NCBI GenBank assembly: GCA_028694875.1
Contig: JAQVKB010000016.1
Location: 1 to 11,039, forward strand
Origin: Candidatus Izemoplasmatales bacterium
GTDB taxonomy: Bacteria; Bacillota_I; Bacilli_A; Izemoplasmatales; Hujiaoplasmataceae
Length of the DNA stretch: 11,039 nt
Direction of reading: 5' to 3'
The notes under the pieces are model-generated. The model was not told where the DNA came from. It did no database searches and worked only from the letters and a program-made list of their open reading frames with translations. The position numbers and the translations under genes were made by a program. Within the stretch, counting starts at the first letter, position 1. Every line of letters starts with the position of its first letter. Positions 6,235 to 11,039 of this stretch are shown in pieces.

Positions 6235-7842
6235 TTGTGACATGGATTCTAATTTTCTGGTATCGGTCTTCCCAATGATTGTTTTCGGGAGCGAGTCCAA
6301 ATACACAATTTCTTTCGGCAAAGCATAGATCGACAATTCTGATTTGATGGTTTTTCTGATTTTTTCTGATAAATCGGCCTTTTTGAGTGACGAAGTCACC
6401 ACAAAGAGTCGAATCATCGATCCTTTCTCTTCATCGGGAACGCCGATTGCGGCGACTTCCGCCACCTCCGGAAAACTCATGATCAGATTCTCAATTTCAG
6501 CGGGTAAAACCGGCATCCCTGACACTTTGATAATCCGTTTCAGCCGTTGTTTGAAATGGACATAGCCCTCTTCATCGATGAAACCAAAGTCGCCTGTTAG
6601 CACCCATGTTTTCGTACCTATTTGGAAGAAAACCCCCTTGTCATTTCCTTCCAGATATCCGTTCATCATCGTGTTTCCATGAACGATGATTTCGCCTGGC
6701 TCATTGGGTCCAAGCACCTTTCGATCTTCGACCGATACGATGGCTACTTCGAGTCCAGGAAGCGGTTTTCCAACACTTGTTTGTAGGTGATCCTTTAACG
6801 TATTCACCGCACATACCGTGACAACTTCTGTTAATCCATATCCTTCGAGCAAACGCGCCTTCGATCCATATTCTTTCATCAATTTGTCGAAGCGATGTTT
6901 GAGATCCATCGCCACATAATCGCCACCCACAAAAGCTTGATGGATGTTTTTCAAATGCGCCCCGCGAATTTCTGGTTTCGACATCAAACTTTCAAAAAGA
7001 GAGGGTACTCCAATGACATAGTTGATTTGGTTCTTTTTGATGAGTTCAATCGCTTGATCCGCATCAAATTTGGGCATCAAGGTGTCCACACCACCAAACG
7101 ATAACATGGCATGGGTTCCCATGCAAAGTCCAAACCCTTGGAATAGAGGGAGCACGGCCAACATATGGCGATCTTTGAAATGATCTTCCCCTAAAATATA
7201 GGAAGTTTTGGAAGCCAAAGAATTGACCGCAAAGTCCGATAACGCAATCGTTTTTGGTTCACCAGAAGTTCCCCCACTATGCAAATAGATGGATGTTTCC
7301 GTCGCCTCTTTCTCGATAGCCACTGTGATACCTTCTAGGTAAAGTTGACGGAAACGAAGGACGCGTTCGTTCCACGCGATGTGTTTCAATTTTTTGCGAT
7401 TGATGACACGATATCCAATTTTCTTGACAAAACCAAGCGAATCCGTGGGATTGGCTAGAATCATCGTGATGGAAGCGTCTTCCAATAATTTGGCATAATG
7501 GTCGAAGAAAGTATCGACGATGATGATCGTCTTCGATCTTGTTTTCTCCATGAATCGTTGCATTTGATTAACCGGCGTCAAAGGATGAACCAAATGGGCA
7601 ATCGCACCCAGGGAATTGACGGCGTAAAATGCGTAGATGGCTTCAAAAATGTTGGGCATCGCCATCGTAACAGTGTCATTTTTTTGAATCCCTAATGACG
7701 CCAATCCGCTGGCAAATGATTCAATCTTCGAAATCAGCGTTTGGTAATCAACATATTGATTTTGAAATAGTAAAGCATGCGAAAAAGGGTATTGTGAGGC
7801 CGTTTCTTTGACGATGGCATACATCGAGGTTTTGACATTCAT
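6232..7842 (-). CDS. AMP-forming acyl-CoA synthetase/ligase
   Basis: This 536-residue ANL-superfamily enzyme activates a carboxylic acid to acyl-AMP and then, probably, acyl-CoA. All core motifs are visible: the phosphate loop YLHSGGTSGEPKTIAL (186-201), EGYGLTE (333-339), LTGD (415-418) with the ribose-binding Asp, the hinge KQRLKRIIKVSG (431-442) and the C-terminal lysine loop PKTIIGKTDTRKL (519-531, K525 catalytic). The first loop residue differs from the usual Thr-Ser-Gly-Thr-Thr pattern by a Gly-Gly, which is seen in some family members. Length and the absence of carrier domains argue for a stand-alone acyl-CoA ligase, fatty or related acid; the substrate cannot be read from sequence. 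Its AGGAG ribosome site starts within the TAG stop of the upstream membrane acyltransferase gene, so the two are co-transcribed and probably coupled. Confidence 0.92.
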   Translation of the reverse strand: MNVKTSMYAIVKETASQYPFSHALLFQNQYVDYQTLISKIESFASGLASLGIQKNDTVTMAMPNIFEAIYAFYAVNSLGAIAHLVHPLTPVNQMQRFMEKTRSKTIIIVDTFFDHYAKLLEDASITMILANPTDSLGFVKKIGYRVINRKKLKHIAWNERVLRFRQLYLEGITVAIEKEATETSIYLHSGGTSGEPKTIALSDFAVNSLASKTSYILGEDHFKDRHMLAVLPLFQGFGLCMGTHAMLSFGGVDTLMPKFDADQAIELIKKNQINYVIGVPSLFESLMSKPEIRGAHLKNIHQAFVGGDYVAMDLKHRFDKLMKEYGSKARLLEGYGLTEVVTVCAVNTLKDHLQTSVGKPLPGLEVAIVSVEDRKVLGPNEPGEIIVHGNTMMNGYLEGNDKGVFFQIGTKTWVLTGDFGFIDEEGYVHFKQRLKRIIKVSGMPVLPAEIENLIMSFPEVAEVAAIGVPDEEKGSMIRLFVVTSSLKKADLSEKIRKTIKSELSIYALPKEIVYLDSLPKTIIGKTDTRKLESMSQ

Positions 7843-7851
7843 CGTTGTCTC

Positions 7852-8643
7852 CTATTCAAAATGGTAACCGAAAATCGTTCCAAGTATGACAACCAACAAC
7901 ATGATGACGGGTTGGTGAACTACAAAAATCCAAAGTGTATATCTTCCCGCCGCTTGAAATGGACGATTCCATTTTCCATCCCACTTCGGAAGCAACGATT
8001 TCTTATCCTTATAAAATATATTGCCAATGACGGTTCCAATCATGATCATCCCGACGTAAGGGAATATCCCAAAATGATCGGCGCCATACCCTCTGATTCC
8101 AATGATGATTTTCGGGATGGCTTCCCAAGATAGATTGGCATAATACGGAACATCCCAGAAATGGAACGAGACTCCATAGGCCACAATGGCGACACCGAGA
8201 ATCAAAATAAAGACGTCGTTATTCCAGATTTTTCGAACCAACAGCGTGAGAAGCGTTCCAACGGCAAACATATGGATAATCCCGAAGATGATGCCAATGT
8301 CGAGGCCATACAACATTTCGACACCCATCGTGACGACGGAAATCAAGACGGCGACAAGGGTAAATTTCATCCCACGAATCCAGTTCGATCGACTAAACGT
8401 AAAACTGATTCCTGATACCAAGAGAAAAATGCTCACGAAAACAAAATGGAAATCCGCACGTAACCAAGAATTCCAATACCACACGGCAGCTTCTTGGAGC
8501 CAATTGCCGATGGGATGATTGACATCGCGAAAATCCGCAAACCAATAGGGCAAGGATTTTAAATCGTACATCAGATGATCAAACACCATTAAAATAATCG
8601 ACAGCCCTCGTAAAAAGTCAAGTTCCCATACACGCGATTTCAT
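7852..8643 (-). CDS. DUF1624/HGSNAT-like membrane acyltransferase homologue
   Basis: This 263-residue polytopic membrane protein resembles the DUF1624 family, related to the catalytic part of heparan-alpha-glucosaminide N-acetyltransferase, which moves acyl groups from CoA across a membrane. The family opening is clear: WELDFLRGLSIILMVFDHLMYDL (6-28). It is followed by LLVSGISFTFSRSN (74-87), a GIIFGIIHMF segment (117-126), a DHFGIFPYVG segment (189-198) and the C-terminal GRYTLWIFVVHQPV (233-246). I count about seven membrane segments and no signal peptide. The acceptor is unknown. It is the first gene of a two-gene operon with an acyl-CoA ligase, suggesting that the ligase makes the acyl donor. 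The start ATG follows AGGTGG and a near-consensus promoter lies 30-60 bases upstream. Confidence 0.85.
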   Translation of the reverse strand: MKSRVWELDFLRGLSIILMVFDHLMYDLKSLPYWFADFRDVNHPIGNWLQEAAVWYWNSWLRADFHFVFVSIFLLVSGISFTFSRSNWIRGMKFTLVAVLISVVTMGVEMLYGLDIGIIFGIIHMFAVGTLLTLLVRKIWNNDVFILILGVAIVAYGVSFHFWDVPYYANLSWEAIPKIIIGIRGYGADHFGIFPYVGMIMIGTVIGNIFYKDKKSLLPKWDGKWNRPFQAAGRYTLWIFVVHQPVIMLLVVILGTIFGYHFE

Positions 8644-8673
8644 GATCGTCCACCTATTCTCTTCAATATCACC

Positions 8674-8702
8674 ATTATAAAGGAATTAGCGTTCTTTGTA
8701 AA
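8674..8702 (-). promoter_or_regulatory. Promoter of the acyltransferase/acyl-CoA ligase operon
   Basis: On the minus strand TTTACA (8702-8697), a 17-base spacer and TATAAT (8679-8674) match sigma-A consensus at 11 of 12 positions. The predicted start is near 8667, giving a leader of about 24 bases. Confidence 0.8.
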
Positions 8703-8798
8703 TGTGGATGAACGATTTCACAACTTCTCCAATAAAGGCTATTTGAATCACGTATATATGTCGAAGCCTTATGCTATGGCGTCATCCAAAACCAAATA

Positions 8799-8807
8799 TG
8801 ATATAAT
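8799..8807 (+). promoter_or_regulatory. Extended -10 promoter of the ECF sigma operon
   Basis: TGATATAAT at 8799-8807 is a perfect extended -10 element about 22 bases before the GTG start. No convincing -35 hexamer lies at 16-18 bases upstream (GCGTCA at best). The promoter may therefore be weak housekeeping or use a partner; self-recognition by the encoded sigma factor cannot be judged. Confidence 0.55.
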
Positions 8808-8828
8808 AATCTTCGAGGCGGTGATTGT

Positions 8829-9365
8829 GTGGAGAACATCAACTTCGACGATTATATTGACTTGCTGATCGAAAAAGACGACAAGGCATTCGAAATCATC
8901 TATGAACACACCAAACGCGGCGTGTTTTCGATGATTATATCGATTGTTCATGATAAGTCGCAAACCGAGGATTTGATGCAAGATACGTACATCAAAATGC
9001 TCAAAAACATCCGTTCCTATCAAAAAGGGCGGAATTTCAACGCATGGCTGAATCAAATTGCCAAAAACGTCGCGATTGATTTTTATCGCAAAACAAAATC
9101 AGTAAGCGTATATGACCCGATGGAACAGGGCTATGTCTTTGACGAGGCCCAAGAACAAAAAGAAGCGATTCCCTATGAAATCGAGGAAATGATCCAACCC
9201 CTAGATTCGACAGAACGCCAAATCGTCCTGTTGCACATCGTATCGGATCTCAAATTCAAAGAAATAGCCGCGTCGGTTGAAAAACCACTCGGTACCGTAT
9301 TATGGATCTATAACAAGGCCATTCGCAAAATGAAGCAACACCTGGAAGGAGGCGAAGACCAATGA
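8829..9365 (+). CDS. ECF-type RNA polymerase sigma factor
   Basis: This 178-residue protein has the two-domain layout of extracytoplasmic-function sigma factors. Region 2 spans about 19-90, including SQTEDLMQDTYIKMLKNI (44-61) and FNAWLNQIAKNVAIDFYRK (70-88). Region 4 spans about 118-172, with the helix-turn-helix LDSTERQIVLLHIVSDLKFKEIA just before the EKPLGTVLWIYNKAIRKMK recognition part. No regions 1.1 or 3 are present. The start is GTG at 8829 after a GGTGAT site; no ATG gives a complete region 2. Its TGA stop overlaps the ATG of the next gene (ATGA), a typical arrangement for a sigma/anti-sigma pair. The signal sensed and the regulon are unknown. Confidence 0.93.
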   Translation: MENINFDDYIDLLIEKDDKAFEIIYEHTKRGVFSMIISIVHDKSQTEDLMQDTYIKMLKNIRSYQKGRNFNAWLNQIAKNVAIDFYRKTKSVSVYDPMEQGYVFDEAQEQKEAIPYEIEEMIQPLDSTERQIVLLHIVSDLKFKEIAASVEKPLGTVLWIYNKAIRKMKQHLEGGEDQ

Positions 9366-10552
9366 CCACGAAACAACTCAAAGAAAAACTGAAAGCCAAG
9401 GCCATCGCCGAAATGCCAGATGTCAAGCATCGCATTGATTTGTCTTCGATTCATGTCCTTCCGCTTGAAGATGCCATGCCATCGAAAGCGACCGCTTGGT
9501 CCATGAAACGCATCTTGTCGTATACTTTCTCGATTTTGTTTGTGGGACTTTTGTCGCTAGGAATCTACACTTCGATTCAAAACCAATCGGATGACATCCC
9601 ATTTTCGACAGACGAGCAACTCTTGATGTTTCAAGCTGTTTCAGCCGTATCACTTGTAGAAGATGCCTCGATTATCGAAACCGCATTCCAAATCGTTCCG
9701 CTTGCGGATTCAGAGAACATCCTCATCGAAGATCAAATCGATGTCGTCAATCAATATTTGAATATGATGGAAGTGGTGTTAGGCGATACCGATACGATGG
9801 TAACCGCCGTAGTTGATTCAGATAATGAATCCTACTCCTACTGCATGCTTTATCGCAACATCGATTTGATTGGCAATTTGATGGAATATCATTTCTACTA
9901 TAATCTTGAAACCGTAGATGCCAATGTATCCTTACAAGGTATCCTGGTTCATGACGACCGATCGTTTGCGGTGGAAGGTATATTTTATGGCGACGAAACC
10001 GAAGTCGATTGGCTCATCGTCCATAGCGACAACGATATTCAAGTCGAAGTCACCAATGAATCGCTCACTTCCCAACAACAGTTCCGATATCGTGTTTCTG
10101 ACCAAGGCAATGTTGTGAATAACGGTCTCGTGAAAGTTCAGATTGCCAATAATACGTTGACTGCGGATATTGAAACTGAAAACGACACCGCTTCGCTCCA
10201 AATGAATGTCGAACGCGTCAATGCTTCGGCAGGAAATCACTTTATGGTTCGTTATCAAATGACTTCAGGAAACGTCACCAAAGATGGCGAATTGGAAGTG
10301 AATGTTGCTTATGATGGAAACCTCGGGATGTATCACTACGCGTACGTGATCAATGAAAACGGACATATGTCTTCGATGGCAGGTGGACGTGGTTACAAAG
10401 GAAATCAAGCCGCTTCGGAAGATGATTTTACATCCGTAGAAAATCCAATGATGCCTGGACATGGCCGCAATGGAAAAAATTCTTCTGGAAAGTGGAATCC
10501 ATTTGATGCCATCACTGGCAATGTTCCAACGGTAGAAACGAGCAATCTATAA
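9362..10552 (+). CDS. Single-pass membrane protein, probable anti-sigma factor
   Basis: The 396-residue protein has a short, basic cytoplasmic N-terminus (1-49), one membrane helix at about 50-70 (RILSYTFSILFVGLLSLGIY) and a large, acidic outside domain (73-396). That layout and the 4-base overlap with the sigma gene suggest a membrane anti-sigma factor. I do not find the zinc HxxxCxxC motif of ZAS anti-sigmas (the only Cys is 161, outside), so the call rests on context. The ectodomain seems beta-rich from about 160 to 335 (alternating hydrophobic strands), then ends in a Gly/Asn/Ser-rich tail (338-385). Residues 84-133 look similar to part of the lipoprotein encoded next. The ribosome site AAGGAGG lies inside the end of the sigma gene. 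Alternative: an uncharacterised sensor that only regulates the sigma factor indirectly. Confidence 0.7.
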   Translation: MTTKQLKEKLKAKAIAEMPDVKHRIDLSSIHVLPLEDAMPSKATAWSMKRILSYTFSILFVGLLSLGIYTSIQNQSDDIPFSTDEQLLMFQAVSAVSLVEDASIIETAFQIVPLADSENILIEDQIDVVNQYLNMMEVVLGDTDTMVTAVVDSDNESYSYCMLYRNIDLIGNLMEYHFYYNLETVDANVSLQGILVHDDRSFAVEGIFYGDETEVDWLIVHSDNDIQVEVTNESLTSQQQFRYRVSDQGNVVNNGLVKVQIANNTLTADIETENDTASLQMNVERVNASAGNHFMVRYQMTSGNVTKDGELEVNVAYDGNLGMYHYAYVINENGHMSSMAGGRGYKGNQAASEDDFTSVENPMMPGHGRNGKNSSGKWNPFDAITGNVPTVETSNL

Positions 10553-10567
10553 AATTCAGAAACAAGG

Positions 10568-10597
10568 CAGTGCATGGAATCCATGCACTGTTTTTTT
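10568..10597 (+). terminator. Intrinsic terminator of the sigma/anti-sigma operon
   Basis: CAGTGCATGG pairs perfectly with CCATGCACTG around a three-base AAT loop, followed by seven T. It lies 15 bases after the stop codon of the putative anti-sigma gene, so the following lipoprotein gene is a separate transcript. Confidence 0.93.
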
Positions 10598-10700
10598 GGT
10601 ACAACCGGATTGTATTAAGAAAGTATATATTACTTTTTCATTACTTTACCAATAAAACCCACTCTTTCCTTCGTATATCAATATCAATACCACAATGACA

Positions 10701-10709
10701 TGATACAAT
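10701..10709 (+). promoter_or_regulatory. Extended -10 promoter of the lipoprotein gene
   Basis: TGATACAAT at 10701-10709 is an extended -10 element 26 bases before the ATG, and it shares ATGATAYAATGGTA with the element ahead of gcvT. No clear -35 hexamer is seen. Transcript start would be near 10716, just ahead of the GGAGGT ribosome site. Confidence 0.5.
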
Positions 10710-10734
10710 GGTATTACAAACTTGGAGGTACTAC

Positions 10735-11039
10735 ATGAAAAAACACTGGAAACTGCTTTCTCTCACGCTCTTTTTGTTTGTGCTAGGTGGGTGCGACCAA
10801 ATCACCTACGTTCCTACGAATTCAAACGCAGATAGCCAAACAACGTTGCTCAACAGCGAATCCGCTGTGACTTCAACGATTGATGTGGAAACACTTGCGT
10901 TGCAAGCGACAGGGGCAGAAATGCTATTTTTACCATTTCTTGGTGGAAGTAGTTTGACAAATTTGGGTCTCGTTTTGGTGGATGATGCCACCGAACCGAT
11001 CATTGATGATTCTGTCGTCAATCTTGATCAATACTTAGG
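10735..11039 (+). CDS. Lipoprotein, partial (C-terminus off window)
   Basis: This is the first 101 codons of a lipoprotein open to the window end. A basic start (MKKHWK), a hydrophobic segment and the lipobox VLGGC with Cys20 predict processing by signal peptidase II and lipid anchoring on the outer face of the membrane. The mature part starts with a Ser/Thr/Asn-rich linker (21-48). Residues 50-64 and 90-101 (including IIDDSVVNLDQYL) resemble residues 84-98 and 122-133 of the putative anti-sigma protein encoded just before, at nearly constant spacing. This suggests a shared ectodomain and possibly a shared signal. The start ATG follows GGAGGT with five-base spacing. Function is unknown; a link to the sigma system is inferred. 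Confidence 0.85.
   Translation, partial: MKKHWKLLSLTLFLFVLGGCDQITYVPTNSNADSQTTLLNSESAVTSTIDVETLALQATGAEMLFLPFLGGSSLTNLGLVLVDDATEPIIDDSVVNLDQYL

Noticed and set aside
9362..10552. Zinc-type (ZAS) anti-sigma factor
   Set aside because: The N-terminal segment lacks the HxxxCxxC signature; the single Cys (161) is outside the membrane.
1..11039. TGA read as Trp (mycoplasma code)
   Set aside because: TGA serves as a stop for lplA and the sigma gene, and conserved Trp positions use TGG.

Overview
The window looks like chromosomal DNA of a low-to-moderate GC Bacillota or Mollicutes-related bacterium. The Izemoplasma/Acholeplasma/Erysipelotrichia neighbourhood is my best guess, but it is inferred only from gene style. 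Supporting signs are strong AGGAGG-type ribosome binding sites, sigma-A promoters with 17-bp spacers or extended TGnTATAAT -10 boxes, U-tract terminators, a two-subunit-type glycine decarboxylase (GcvPA), and lipoate salvage by an LplA ligase. The standard code is used: TGA ends lplA and the sigma gene, and Trp is TGG throughout. I see no rRNA, tRNA, CRISPR array, insertion sequence or prophage.

Layout. Positions 1-3102 (minus strand) hold a glycine cleavage operon read right to left: lplA, gcvT, gcvH, gcvPA (cut by the window edge). LplA would lipoylate GcvH, GcvPA (with an off-window GcvPB) decarboxylates glycine onto the lipoyl arm, and GcvT passes the methylene group to tetrahydrofolate. 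Directly upstream, also minus, is a Fic-family gene whose catalytic His position reads Tyr. Its terminator sits so close to lplA that the gcv operon must be read through from fic or start from a promoter inside fic. Positions 3971-5266 (minus) encode a six-helix membrane protein with an unrecognised cytoplasmic domain, driven by a perfect consensus promoter.

After a 343-bp non-coding divergent region comes a TetR-family regulator (plus strand). A bidirectional terminator separates it from a convergent minus-strand pair: a DUF1624/HGSNAT-like membrane acyltransferase homologue followed, with stop codon and ribosome site overlapping, by an AMP-forming acyl-CoA ligase. Divergent from that pair is a plus-strand ECF sigma factor overlapping by 4 bases (ATGA) a single-pass membrane protein, likely its anti-sigma factor. 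Beyond their terminator a lipoprotein gene with its own extended -10 promoter runs off the window end. Part of its ectodomain appears to resemble the ectodomain of the putative anti-sigma protein.

Most of the window is ordinary metabolism. The points most worth a second look are the Tyr-for-His Fic protein, the sigma/anti-sigma/lipoprotein cluster, the terminator arrangement ahead of lplA, and the acyl-ligase/membrane-acyltransferase pair.
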